Assembly (NCBI RefSeq): GCF_013184805.1
Contig: NZ_JAATNG010000001.1
Span: 1-64,000 of the forward strand
Length of the DNA: 64,000 nucleotides
Reading direction: 5' to 3'
Origin: Pseudoruegeria sp. HB172150
GTDB lineage: Bacteria; Pseudomonadota; Alphaproteobacteria; Rhodobacterales; Rhodobacteraceae
Both the position numbers and the translations under genes were made by a program. Position 1 is the first letter of the stretch; the number at the start of each line of letters is the position of its first letter. The notes beneath the pieces were generated by a model. That model was not told where the DNA came from and did not search any database. It worked only from the letters and a program-made list of their open reading frames with translations. Below, in pieces: positions 1 through 7,591 of this stretch.

Positions 1-152
1 GCGGCCCCGGCGGCGGACCCGGCGGCTGTTGCGAAGAACGTCCGTCGATCCATGCCGCCCGGCTCAGTCACGTCACTGTCCACGCGCAGCGCGACGTCGT
101 TCCCTGCGTCAGATATCTCTTCCACGAGTTTCTCGAAGTCGTCGGGCTTCAT
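1..152 (-). CDS. Probable Tat-exported protein, N-terminal part only
   Basis: The gene is cut by the left edge, so only about 50 residues are visible. The ATG is preceded by a good ribosome binding site (aaagggag) at a normal distance. The peptide opens with an acidic, helix-like stretch of about 33 residues and then shows Met-Asp-Arg-Arg-Thr-Phe-Phe followed by an Ala/Gly-rich run. That is the pattern of a twin-arginine export signal, here placed internally behind an N-terminal extension. A second in-frame ATG lies directly before the twin arginines and could be the true start. The mature protein is outside the window, so no function can be given. Confidence 0.5.
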   Translation of the reverse strand, partial: MKPDDFEKLVEEISDAGNDVALRVDSDVTEPGGMDRRTFFATAAGSAAGA

Positions 153-691
153 CTGGGAGTCTCCCTTTGAGCTGGTCTTGGCTATCACTGTACTATTTGC
201 CCGGGCTTCACCTTTCCCGGCCGTAAATGACGCGGCCCCGGTCAACCGGAATGGTACCAGCAGTTTGGGCGGATCAATGTACAGCAGGAGACATTTGGCG
301 CGAGTATTCGGCTTTCAGGTCTCCGCGAGTACCTTGGGGAAGAAGAGAGCCTGACACTTGCACTTGTCGACAACTCTGCAGTCAAGCTCGGTGGGCCGGA
401 GCGTTGGTGTTGGGCAGAGATGGAGTTTTGCCGTTTCAAGAATTGAAACTGGGAAGGTTCCAATGGTCAAAATGAATTTGGCCCGTTCGAACTTCTGACT
501 ACACACGATCGGGACCAGTCCATTCGCATTGAGGATATTCGTGTCTCACGCAGCGAAGGTCCGCTTTCCGCCCTTCCGGCGAGACCTCTCGCTCCTGCGG
601 CACAGATCGAGCGATTGCAGCGAACGGCAGGACCGTCCGCTTAGCGGACGTTGGTGAGTTGCGCAGCGAATGACCGCTTACCGCACTGATG
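153..691. other. Intergenic region with short dispersed repeats, no gene seen
   Basis: No convincing coding sequence is present. The first part is more AT-rich than the genes around it. Around 547-572 and 659-684 there are two imperfect direct copies of a 25-base motif (cgcagcgaa..ccgctt.ccgc). Between them, at 634-650, lies a perfect 7-base inverted repeat (cgtccgc-tta-gcggacg). Such units resemble the extragenic palindromic repeats scattered through Rhodobacteraceae genomes. They could act as RNA hairpins or simply be remnants. Confidence 0.45.
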
Positions 692-875
692 GCAAGCGTA
701 GGGTGGGCAATCTGCCCACCACTCCAAACACCTCCCAACGTCATCCCCGCGAAATCGGGGACCTCATCCCACAGAGGCCAATCCGCAAACTGACCACACC
801 CGTCCCCACCCGAGGTTAGCGCTAACACGCCTGAAATCAATGACTTGACCCCCCGTCCCCATGGGGACGCCTTCC
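692..875 (-). repeat. Dispersed repeat, copy A (inverted relative to copies B and C)
   Basis: Read on the minus strand, this stretch aligns over nearly its whole length with the sequence just after phnF (copy B). Both contain gtccccatggggacgggggg-type sequence, then ttgatttcaggc.tgttagcgc, then gatgaggtccccgatttcgc, and end with tgggcagattgcccaccctacgc. It lies just beyond the 3-prime end of phnM, so the C-P lyase core is flanked by inverted copies of the same element. The gggcagattgccc part is itself palindromic. No coding function is likely. Confidence 0.75.
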
Positions 876-885
876 CGTCGGGCCG

Positions 886-2079
886 TCAACTCACCCTCAC
901 GCCCCGGCTCCAAGCCGCCCGCATCACCGGCGTCGCATCCGCCTGACGGACCCGCACCAGGTCCGCCCGCTGCCCCGCCTCGATCGCCCCCCGATCCGCC
1001 AGCCCCGCAGCCCGCGCCGGCGCCTCGGAGACCGTCCGGATCGCCCTAGGCAGGTCGTCCCAGAACGCCCCCAGCCTGAAGGCCGACAGCATCAGCGCCC
1101 CCGGCACATAATCCGACGAGACGATATCCAGAAGGTCCATCCCCGCCAGTTCCAGCGCCGAGACATTCCCCGAATGCGACCCGCCCCGGATGATATTCGG
1201 CGCCCCCATCATGATGGCGATGCCCTTCTCCCGGCACGCCTCCGCCGCCTCCACCGTGGTCGGAAACTCCGCCAGCGCCGCCCCGTGCCCGGACGAGACC
1301 GCCACCTGCCCGTCCGTGGTGTCGTCATGGCTCGCCAGCACCGCCCCATAGCGCCGCGCCTCGCGCACCACCATCGCCTCGTGCCGGTCCCCCGCCCGCG
1401 CCCGAAGGTTCTGCAGGTGGCTGACGTGGTCGTCGAACTGAGCGTCCGACATGTTCTTCTTGCCCTTCAGATAAGCCTCCAGCTTGGTGATGTCGCGGAA
1501 CTGCCGCTGCCCCGGCGTGTGGTCCATCACGCTGACGATGCCGATCCGGTCGTCGGGCCCGAATTCCTCCAGCTCCTCCATCAGCGTGTCGGAACAGATT
1601 TCCGCCCGAAGGTGCAGGAAATGGCTGATCTTCAGGATGCCCTTGCCCCGCAGTCGCAGGACCTCGGACGCGGTTGGGCGGGCATATTTCTCGAACTTGC
1701 CCTCGCCGAACAGAACAGACCCGATGCGCAGCGCGTCGAAGACGGTGGTGATGCCGACCGAAGCGAGCTCGGCATCATGGGCAAGGATCGCCGAATCCAG
1801 CGGCCAGTTCACACCAGGACGCGGCTCGATATGGCGTTCGAGGTTGTCGGTGTGGAGCTCGACGAGCCCCGGGATCAGGTAATCGCCGTCGCAGTCCATC
1901 GCGCCGGCGGGCACGCCGGTGCCTTCCTCGATCCCGGCAATGGTCTCGCCGGCCAGGATGACACGTCCCGTGACGATCCGGTCGCGCAGGACGATGCGGG
2001 CATTGGCGAAGCAGGTCTCCTGTGCCACATCGCTGTCATCCTGGTCTGGCATGCGGGTCGGGGGAAAAGGGGAATTCAT
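886..2079 (-). CDS. phnM: PhnM, alpha-D-ribose 1-methylphosphonate 5-triphosphate diphosphatase
   Basis: PhnM is a cytoplasmic amidohydrolase of the C-P lyase pathway. It removes pyrophosphate from ribose 1-alkylphosphonate 5-triphosphate to give the 5-phosphate substrate of PhnJ. The hallmark metal-site motif GLVELHTDNLERH is present near residue 72, and the length (397 residues) is slightly above that of E. coli PhnM because of an N-terminal extension. The start is uncertain. The ATG used here forms CATG with the ATG of the divergent DUF1045 gene and has a weak ribosome site; an ATG nine codons in and a GTG further in are alternatives. phnM is cut off from the rest of the phn operon by DUF1045 on the other strand, so it needs either read-through or its own promoter inside DUF1045. 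Confidence 0.95.
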   Translation of the reverse strand: MNSPFPPTRMPDQDDSDVAQETCFANARIVLRDRIVTGRVILAGETIAGIEEGTGVPAGAMDCDGDYLIPGLVELHTDNLERHIEPRPGVNWPLDSAILAHDAELASVGITTVFDALRIGSVLFGEGKFEKYARPTASEVLRLRGKGILKISHFLHLRAEICSDTLMEELEEFGPDDRIGIVSVMDHTPGQRQFRDITKLEAYLKGKKNMSDAQFDDHVSHLQNLRARAGDRHEAMVVREARRYGAVLASHDDTTDGQVAVSSGHGAALAEFPTTVEAAEACREKGIAIMMGAPNIIRGGSHSGNVSALELAGMDLLDIVSSDYVPGALMLSAFRLGAFWDDLPRAIRTVSEAPARAAGLADRGAIEAGQRADLVRVRQADATPVMRAAWSRGVRVS

Positions 2080-2752
2080 GTCAGATTACGTCCGTTATGC
2101 GATCTATTACCTGCCACCCGAAGGCCCGCTGGCCGAGTTCGGGGCGGCGTGGCTGGGATGGGATGTGGACCGTGGCGTGCCGGTGCCGCAGCCAGAAGTA
2201 GCGGGTATCGGTGACGCCACCGCGACGCCCCGGAAATACGGGTTCCATGGAACCCTGAAGCCGCCGTTCCGGCTGGCGGATGGCACAAGTCCCGAAGCGC
2301 TCTTCGAGGCGGCGGAGGCACTGGTCGCCGATCTCGCGCCGGTGCATCTGGAGGCGCTGGTGCCGGGCGCGCTGGGGCATTTCCTGGCGCTGAAGCCAGC
2401 CGGCGACACGGTTGCGCTGGCGGCGCTCGCCGGGCGCTGCGTGGCGGATCTCGACGCATTTCGCGGACCGCAATCCGAAGCCGAACTGGAGCGGCGCCGA
2501 AGGGCCGGACTGACCGAGGGGCAGGAGGCGATGCTGCGGAAATGGGGCTACCCCTACGTGTTCGGGGAGTTCCGGTTCCACATGACGCTGACCGGCCGTT
2601 TGGCTCCTGACGAACTGGCCCGGTTTCAGGCGGAGGTGGACACACACCTGCCGGAACTGCCCCGGCCGTATGTTGTCGACCAGATCGCCGTAGCGGGGGA
2701 GCGTCCGGACGGGATGTTCGAGACGGTCCATCGCTACACCCTAGCGGGGTAG
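2078..2752 (+). CDS. DUF1045 family protein associated with phosphonate metabolism
   Basis: The protein has 224 residues and belongs to the DUF1045 family found in C-P lyase loci. The family resembles 2H-type (LigT-like) phosphoesterases and has been proposed to act in the cyclic phosphate step or as a phosphonate-linked hydrolase. Two 2H-like histidine motifs are visible: GFHGTLKPPF near residue 52 and FRFHMTLTG near residue 168, both fitting the H-x-T/S-L pattern. The start ATG follows aaaagggg. Its 3-prime end overlaps convergent phnN by 19 bases, and its 5-prime end touches divergent phnM. The gene therefore occupies the whole gap between phnN and phnM on the opposite strand. The catalytic role is inferred from the family. 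Confidence 0.85.
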   Translation: MSDYVRYAIYYLPPEGPLAEFGAAWLGWDVDRGVPVPQPEVAGIGDATATPRKYGFHGTLKPPFRLADGTSPEALFEAAEALVADLAPVHLEALVPGALGHFLALKPAGDTVALAALAGRCVADLDAFRGPQSEAELERRRRAGLTEGQEAMLRKWGYPYVFGEFRFHMTLTGRLAPDELARFQAEVDTHLPELPRPYVVDQIAVAGERPDGMFETVHRYTLAG

Positions 2753-3279
2753 AGCGCGGCCATTGCCGCTTCTACCGTCTCATTAAGCGGCCCGTCATTG
2801 CTTATTTTCAGCGCCGGCACGCCGGCCGGCAGTGCCAGCTCGGCCCGGTCAAGACGCCTGCGGATGGTTTCCAGGTCCTCGCGCCCGCGCCCCTGCAGGC
2901 GCTCGGCGAGGGTCTCGGGCTTTGCGGTCAGGTGCAGGACAGTGAGTGTCGGAAAGACCCGCTGGGCCTCGCCGAGAACTGCGCGGGACAGGTTGACCAG
3001 CATGTCCTTGCCGGCCGCCACAAGCGGCTGAACCGCGACCGGTATGCCGTACCAAAGGCCGTGCGCCTGCCAGTGCAGGCAGAAGGCGCCACTTTCGGCA
3101 CGGCTGGAGAATTCGGCGTCGTCGACGGCATCATAGTCCTCGCCGCCAAGGCCCGGCTTGCGGGTGATCACGCGGCGCACGATGGTGAGGCCCGGCTTAA
3201 GGTCTACCAGCGCCGACATCACGCTGTCCTTGCCGACGCCGGAAGGCCCGACCACGGCAATGAGGCGTCCAGAGGTCAC
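2734..3279 (-). CDS. phnN: PhnN, ribose 1,5-bisphosphate phosphokinase
   Basis: PhnN phosphorylates ribose 1,5-bisphosphate to PRPP, the last step in salvaging the sugar released by C-P lyase. The P-loop GPSGVGKDS lies at residues 10-18, and the 181-residue length matches the family. The start is a GTG that overlaps the phnL stop codon (GTGA), giving the sequence M-T-S-G-R-L-I-A-V-V. The longer open frame upstream is phnL read in another frame. The 3-prime end overlaps the convergent DUF1045 gene. Coupling to phnL suggests translation from the same message. Confidence 0.93.
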   Translation of the reverse strand: MTSGRLIAVVGPSGVGKDSVMSALVDLKPGLTIVRRVITRKPGLGGEDYDAVDDAEFSSRAESGAFCLHWQAHGLWYGIPVAVQPLVAAGKDMLVNLSRAVLGEAQRVFPTLTVLHLTAKPETLAERLQGRGREDLETIRRRLDRAELALPAGVPALKISNDGPLNETVEAAMAALYPARV

Positions 3280-3959
3280 GCCGCCCGATCCGGCGCGAAG
3301 GCGGAAACGTCGATTTCGCGGTCGCACACACTGGCGCGCGCAACTGCGTCGTGGAAGATGCCGACGATGGCGACGCCACGCGTTTTCGCTTCCTCGATCA
3401 GAGACAGCACCGTTTCGCGATTGGCGGCATCGAGGCTGGCGGTGGGTTCGTCGAGCAGCATGGCCGGGTAGGAGTGAGCAAAGCCGCGGGCTATGTTCAC
3501 GCGCTGCTGTTCCCCGCCGGAAAAGGTGGTGGGCGACAGCGACCACAGCGTTTCCGGGATACGCAGGCGGGTCAGCAGGTCGGCGGCGCGGACGCGGGCC
3601 GTGTCAGCTTCGGTGCCGATGACCAACAGCGGTTCCATCACGACCTCTATTGTCGGAACGCGCGGGACGACGCGCAGGAACTGGCTGACGTAGCCAAGGA
3701 CCTCGCGGCGCAGCTTCAGGATCTCGCGCGGTTCGGCGGTGGCGACATCGACATCGCCGACACGGATCGATCCGCCGGCGGCCAGGTAGTTGCCGTAGAT
3801 CATCCGCATCAGCGTGGATTTCCCGGCGCCCGAGGCGCCGGTCAGGGCGACGCATTCGCCAGGAGCTACATGCAGCGCGGCGTTGGTCATCACCGGGATC
3901 ACCGCGCTGCCCTGGTTGTGCAGGGTGAAGGTTTTCGACAGGCCCGAGATCTCGATCAT
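3276..3959 (-). CDS. phnL: PhnL, ABC-type ATPase of the C-P lyase pathway
   Basis: The 227-residue protein has Walker A GASGAGKST near residue 40, the ABC signature FSGGEQQRVNIARG and Walker B AMLLDEPTASLD, and ends with a FHD switch histidine. PhnL belongs to the PhnI/G/H/L set needed to attach ATP-derived ribose triphosphate to the phosphonate. No membrane partner is expected. The start ATG overlaps the stop of the upstream corA gene (ATGA), and its stop overlaps phnN (GTGA), so the three are translationally coupled. The ATG, rather than a longer frame, was chosen because the frame above it is corA in another register. Confidence 0.95.
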   Translation of the reverse strand: MIEISGLSKTFTLHNQGSAVIPVMTNAALHVAPGECVALTGASGAGKSTLMRMIYGNYLAAGGSIRVGDVDVATAEPREILKLRREVLGYVSQFLRVVPRVPTIEVVMEPLLVIGTEADTARVRAADLLTRLRIPETLWSLSPTTFSGGEQQRVNIARGFAHSYPAMLLDEPTASLDAANRETVLSLIEEAKTRGVAIVGIFHDAVARASVCDREIDVSAFAPDRAA

Positions 3960-4939
3960 AGCCACTTCTTCCATTTGAAAAGCAGGTAGGTCCCCAGCGC
4001 GGAGATCAGCATCAGGCCGAGGGCGATGGGATATCCATATTCCCAATGCAGTTCCGGCATGATGGCGAAGTTCATGCCGTAGAGGGATGCCACCAGCGTA
4101 GGCGGCATGAACAGCACCGCGACCACAGAGAAGATCCGCACGACCCGGCTTTGCGACAGGTTGATCTGACCCATCGTGGCATCCACCGTCAGGCCGATCC
4201 GGGCGGCGAGATAGTCGCTGTGCACCTCCAGCGCCTTGATGTCGCGCATGCCGCTTTTCACCATGGCGACGACTTCTTTTTCCCGGTCGTTGGTGGTGAA
4301 AAAGATCAGCGCACGCTGCAGCGTCAGAAGCGCCAGCCGCACGCGGCCGATCAGTTCGCCCTGTCGACCGACTTCCTTCAATGTGGTCTGAAGGTCGGCA
4401 TCGGCATGGTCCGGCCCGTCGGCGAACAGCACATGCGCGGCGGCATCCAGGACCCGACCCGCCGCTTCGAGGAGGTCCGCGAGCCGCGCTATGATCTCTT
4501 CGCACAGGCCGATGAACAGGCGGTCCGGTGTGGCGCAGCCGCCGGACGCGCGATCCGCGCGCGTGGGGAAGGTGTCGAACGGTCTTGGCGCGTGGTGGCG
4601 GATCGTGACCATCCGATCCTTCGTGAGGATGAAGGTGACCGGGCCAGAGACCGGCTTCTGCGTGGAGGACAAGCCGGGAAGGACCACGGTCATGTAGTCC
4701 ACGCCATCCTCGCGGTAGATCCGGTTGGAGATCTCGATCTCTTCCATTTCCTCGAGAGACGGCACGTCGATGCCCAGGCTTTCGACCGCAGAGATCTGCG
4801 CCGGAAGCGGCCGGTACAGGTCGATCCAGAGCGCATCGGGCGGGAATTCCACGCGGCCATTCTTGTCCTCTGCCAGCGAGCCGCGCGTAGTCGGAAGCGG
4901 TGCCAGACCCTTGCCGGATATGCCGTAGGCGTTGATCAT
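3956..4939 (-). CDS. corA: CorA-family divalent cation transporter inside the phn operon
   Basis: This 327-residue protein belongs to the CorA Mg2+/Co2+/Ni2+ channel family. It has a cytoplasmic N-terminal domain of about 260 residues and two C-terminal membrane helices. The diagnostic YGMNF motif lies at the end of the first helix (near residue 288), followed by MPELHW in the periplasmic loop and a lysine-rich tail (KWKKWL). It sits between phnK and phnL with a 2-base gap and a 4-base ATGA overlap, so it is almost certainly made with the C-P lyase proteins. Supply of divalent metal to the pathway enzymes, or co-movement with metal-phosphonate complexes, are possible reasons, but both are inference. 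CorA is not a standard member of the phn operon. Confidence 0.93.
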   Translation of the reverse strand: MINAYGISGKGLAPLPTTRGSLAEDKNGRVEFPPDALWIDLYRPLPAQISAVESLGIDVPSLEEMEEIEISNRIYREDGVDYMTVVLPGLSSTQKPVSGPVTFILTKDRMVTIRHHAPRPFDTFPTRADRASGGCATPDRLFIGLCEEIIARLADLLEAAGRVLDAAAHVLFADGPDHADADLQTTLKEVGRQGELIGRVRLALLTLQRALIFFTTNDREKEVVAMVKSGMRDIKALEVHSDYLAARIGLTVDATMGQINLSQSRVVRIFSVVAVLFMPPTLVASLYGMNFAIMPELHWEYGYPIALGLMLISALGTYLLFKWKKWL

Positions 4940-4941
4940 GC

Positions 4942-5712
4942 TCAGACCTGCAGGACCGAGCTGACAAGCAGCTGGGAATAGGCGTGCTGTGGATCGTCCA
5001 GCACCTGGTCGGTCAGGCCGGTTTCCACCACGTATCCGTCCTTCATCACCATCAGCCGGTCGGCGAGCAGACGGACAACGGCGAGGTCATGGGTGACGAT
5101 AATGGCGGACAGTCCCATGTCGCGGACGAGGCCGCGCAGCAGGTCGAGCAAACGCGCCTGTACCGATACGTCGAGGCCGCCGGTGGGCTCGTCCATGAAC
5201 ACCAGACGCGGGCCGGTGACGAGGTTGCGGGCGATTTGCAGCCGCTGCTGCATGCCGCCCGAAAAGGCGGTGGGGCGGTCGTCTACGCGGTCGGCGGCAA
5301 TCTCCACGCGACCGAGCCAGTCGACGGCCTGTTCGCGGATATTGCCGTAATGGCGCGCGCCTACCGCCATCAGCCTTTCGCCCACGTTGCCACCGGCGCT
5401 TACGCCCATGCGCAGCCCGTCGCGGGCATGCTGGTGGACGAAGGCCCAGTCGGTGCGGCCCAGCATGCGGCGCTCGGGTTCCGACATGGTCAGCGTGTCG
5501 AGCGGGCCATCGGCGCGGGTGTCGAAGATCACCTCGCCGGTATCGGGGGCGAGGTGTCCCGCCAGGCAATTGAGCAGCGTCGTCTTGCCGGAGCCGCTTT
5601 CTCCGACGATGCCCATGACCTCGCCTGGATAGAGGTCGAAGGCGACGTCGGCGCAGCCGATGCGCGCACCGTAGCGTTTTGTTAAATCGCGGACGGAGAG
5701 GAGCGGAGTCAT
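4942..5712 (-). CDS. phnK: PhnK, ABC-type ATPase that binds the C-P lyase core complex
   Basis: The 256-residue protein shows Walker A GESGSGKTT near residue 36, signature FSGGMQQRLQIARN, Walker B LVFMDEPTGGLDV and the switch IIVTHD. PhnK docks on the PhnGHIJ core next to PhnJ and uses ATP to open or reset the complex; it is not a transporter subunit. It resembles oligopeptide-type ABC ATPases, but the cluster position and length fit PhnK. Its start overlaps the stop of the upstream acetyltransferase gene by four bases (ATGA), and corA follows after two bases. Confidence 0.95.
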   Translation of the reverse strand: MTPLLSVRDLTKRYGARIGCADVAFDLYPGEVMGIVGESGSGKTTLLNCLAGHLAPDTGEVIFDTRADGPLDTLTMSEPERRMLGRTDWAFVHQHARDGLRMGVSAGGNVGERLMAVGARHYGNIREQAVDWLGRVEIAADRVDDRPTAFSGGMQQRLQIARNLVTGPRLVFMDEPTGGLDVSVQARLLDLLRGLVRDMGLSAIIVTHDLAVVRLLADRLMVMKDGYVVETGLTDQVLDDPQHAYSQLLVSSVLQV

Positions 5713-6227
5713 GTCGGGTCTCCTTCGGCGGGTGCGGGGGCCAGTCGAATACGCCCCATCACCACGCTGTCTTCGAGTTGGCCCTCAAGTATCACGTCGG
5801 CGCGCTTCAGCCCTTCTCGGACGAAGCCGTGCGTCTCGTAAAGCGCTATTGCGCGGTCGTTGCTGGGCGATGCCTCCAGTCCGATGCGGGAAAGGCCGTA
5901 CCAGTTGTCGGCAAGATCAAGCAACGCGCCCAGCAGCGCGCGACCGATGCCGCGGCCCCAGTAGTCGTCATGGATGAAGAGGAAGATATCGCCCGAGTGA
6001 CGGCGGCGGCCCATGCCGAGCATCAGCGATCCCATCCCCACGGCCAGCCCGTCCCAGGCGGCGACGAGTTGGTGGACGTTCGGCGACGGTTCGGACAGGC
6101 GCTTTAGCATGAAGGCTTCGCCGGTATACGGCATGCGCAGCGTTCCTCGGCGAACGCCGGGCATGTTGGTGGCCGCGGTCAGCGGGCCGGTGTCTTCTTC
6201 TGGTCTGGGAGCGCGAATCACTATCAT
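5709..6227 (-). CDS. GNAT-family N-acetyltransferase, first of a tandem pair
   Basis: The 172-residue protein has the GNAT fold. The acetyl-CoA binding loop is visible as GRGIGRALLGALLDLADNW near residues 93-111, followed by the C-terminal NDRAIALYETHGFVREG motif. It is clearly a paralogue of the next upstream gene. E. coli phn operons carry PhnO, a GNAT enzyme that acetylates aminoalkylphosphonates, so a similar detoxifying or substrate-conditioning role is reasonable but not shown. The gene overlaps its neighbours on both sides by four bases, placing it firmly in the phn message. Confidence 0.88.
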   Translation of the reverse strand: MIVIRAPRPEEDTGPLTAATNMPGVRRGTLRMPYTGEAFMLKRLSEPSPNVHQLVAAWDGLAVGMGSLMLGMGRRRHSGDIFLFIHDDYWGRGIGRALLGALLDLADNWYGLSRIGLEASPSNDRAIALYETHGFVREGLKRADVILEGQLEDSVVMGRIRLAPAPAEGDPT

Positions 6228-6733
6228 GCTGTGCTTTTCTGTTGTTGCTCCGGTTTCAACCGTCCCATCAGGTGGCTATCGATCAACTGGCCGTCGCGGA
6301 GGAATACGGCCCGGCTGGTTCCCTCGATCACGAAGCCGAAGGCGCGATACAGCGAGATGGCCGGGTCGTTATCGGTGAACACACTCAGTTCAAGGCGGGT
6401 CAGGCCAAGCCAGTTGTCGGCCAGGTCAATGAGCGCTGCCGTCATCGCCCGCCCGATGCCGCGGCCCTGAAAGTCGTCATGCACGGATATCCCAAGACTG
6501 CCCACATGCCTTGAACGGCCCGGCTTCTGCCGGAGCGCTGCCCAGCCGATGGCCCGTCCCTCGACCTCGGCGACGATCGGGTGCGCATTGGCATCCTGCC
6601 GCATCACCTGTGCCTCGACCCAGGAGCGGGGTGTGCAGGGAAGGCGGTCGGCGCCCCAACGGACGCCGGGACAGTTGACGAGCTCCGTCAGCGCTTGGAT
6701 GTCGCGCTCTTCAGGTGCGCGGATATCGATCAA
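6224..6733 (-). CDS. GNAT-family N-acetyltransferase, second of a tandem pair
   Basis: The protein has 169 residues when started at a TTG that overlaps the phnJ stop (TTGA); this start aligns with the N terminus of its paralogue downstream. The acetyl-CoA loop GRGIGRAMTAALIDLADNW and the NDPAISLYRAFGFVIEG motif correspond residue by residue to the neighbouring GNAT gene. Tandem duplication followed by divergence is the simplest explanation. A role in modifying aminophosphonates or intermediates is an inference from position and from PhnO. A longer frame upstream of the TTG only reads through phnJ in another register. Confidence 0.85.
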   Translation of the reverse strand: MIDIRAPEERDIQALTELVNCPGVRWGADRLPCTPRSWVEAQVMRQDANAHPIVAEVEGRAIGWAALRQKPGRSRHVGSLGISVHDDFQGRGIGRAMTAALIDLADNWLGLTRLELSVFTDNDPAISLYRAFGFVIEGTSRAVFLRDGQLIDSHLMGRLKPEQQQKSTA

Positions 6734-7587
6734 GCGTCCTCTCCGGCCATCGCGCCCCGGTACCCGGCGGCGCGGCGGCTTTCGCAGTAGTCGGTATCTG
6801 AACAGACGAACATGCGCCCACCCTGATCGTCCGTGATCACTTCGTCCAGATAGCTGTCTGCCGCGCCGCAAAGACCGCAGGGATGCGGCGCCTTGGACGG
6901 ATCGAAGGGGTGGTCCTCGAAATCGAGGCTGACCACCTCCGTGTAGGGCGGCAGCGCGTAGATGCGCTGCTCGCGCCCGGCACCGAACAGCTGGATCGCT
7001 GGCATTTCCATCTTGGGATTGTCGAATTTCGGGATCGGCGAGGGCGCCATCACGTAGCGGCCCTCGACCTTCACCGGATAATCATAGGAGGTCGCGATAT
7101 GGCCGTGGCGCGAGATGTCCTCGTAAAGCTTCACATGCATCAGCCCGTATTCCTCGAGGCTGTGCATCTTGCGCGTCTCGGTCTCGCGCGGCTCGAGGTA
7201 GCGAAGCGGTTCCGGGATCGGCACCTGGTAGACGAGGATCTGGTCCTCGGTCAGCTCTTCCTCGGGGATACGGTGGCGCGTCTGTATCACCGTTGCGTCG
7301 GAGGTCTTCGTCGTCGTCGCGACACCTGCGGTGCGCTCGAAGAACTTGCGGATCGAAACCGCGTTGGTCGTGTCGTCGGCGCCCTGGTCGATGACCTTGA
7401 AGGTGTCGTCCGGGGTCAGCGTGGCGGCAGAGACCTGCACGCCGCCCGTTCCCCAACCATATGGCATAGGCATTTCGCGGCTGGCGAACGGCACCTGATA
7501 GCCGGGGATCGCCAGCCCCTTCAGGATCGCACGGCGGATCATCCGCTTCGTCTGTTCGTCGAGATAGGCGAAGTTGTATTCGGTCAT
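6730..7587 (-). CDS. phnJ: PhnJ, radical SAM C-P lyase
   Basis: PhnJ is the enzyme that cleaves the carbon-phosphorus bond of ribose 1-alkylphosphonate 5-phosphate, releasing the alkane and a cyclic ribose phosphate. The iron-sulfur cluster ligands are visible near the C terminus as C-x2-C-x21-C-x5-C (CGLCGA, then FVCSDTDYC), the unusual spacing of PhnJ. The N-terminal MPMPYGWGTGG region, which contains the glycine radical site, is conserved. Its 285 residues match the family. It starts four bases after the eamA stop, and the TTGA overlap at its end couples it to the GNAT pair. Confidence 0.98.
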   Translation of the reverse strand: MTEYNFAYLDEQTKRMIRRAILKGLAIPGYQVPFASREMPMPYGWGTGGVQVSAATLTPDDTFKVIDQGADDTTNAVSIRKFFERTAGVATTTKTSDATVIQTRHRIPEEELTEDQILVYQVPIPEPLRYLEPRETETRKMHSLEEYGLMHVKLYEDISRHGHIATSYDYPVKVEGRYVMAPSPIPKFDNPKMEMPAIQLFGAGREQRIYALPPYTEVVSLDFEDHPFDPSKAPHPCGLCGAADSYLDEVITDDQGGRMFVCSDTDYCESRRAAGYRGAMAGEDA

Positions 7588-7591
7588 GGGC

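Noticed and set aside
499-840. Minus-strand open frame of 113 codons
   Set aside because: It lies entirely in dispersed repeats, has no ribosome site and no family features; its residues mirror the repeat sequence.
1174-2214. 346-codon frame opposite phnM
   Set aside because: It is antisense to phnM, His/Arg-rich as expected of a high-GC shadow, and phnM has clear family motifs.
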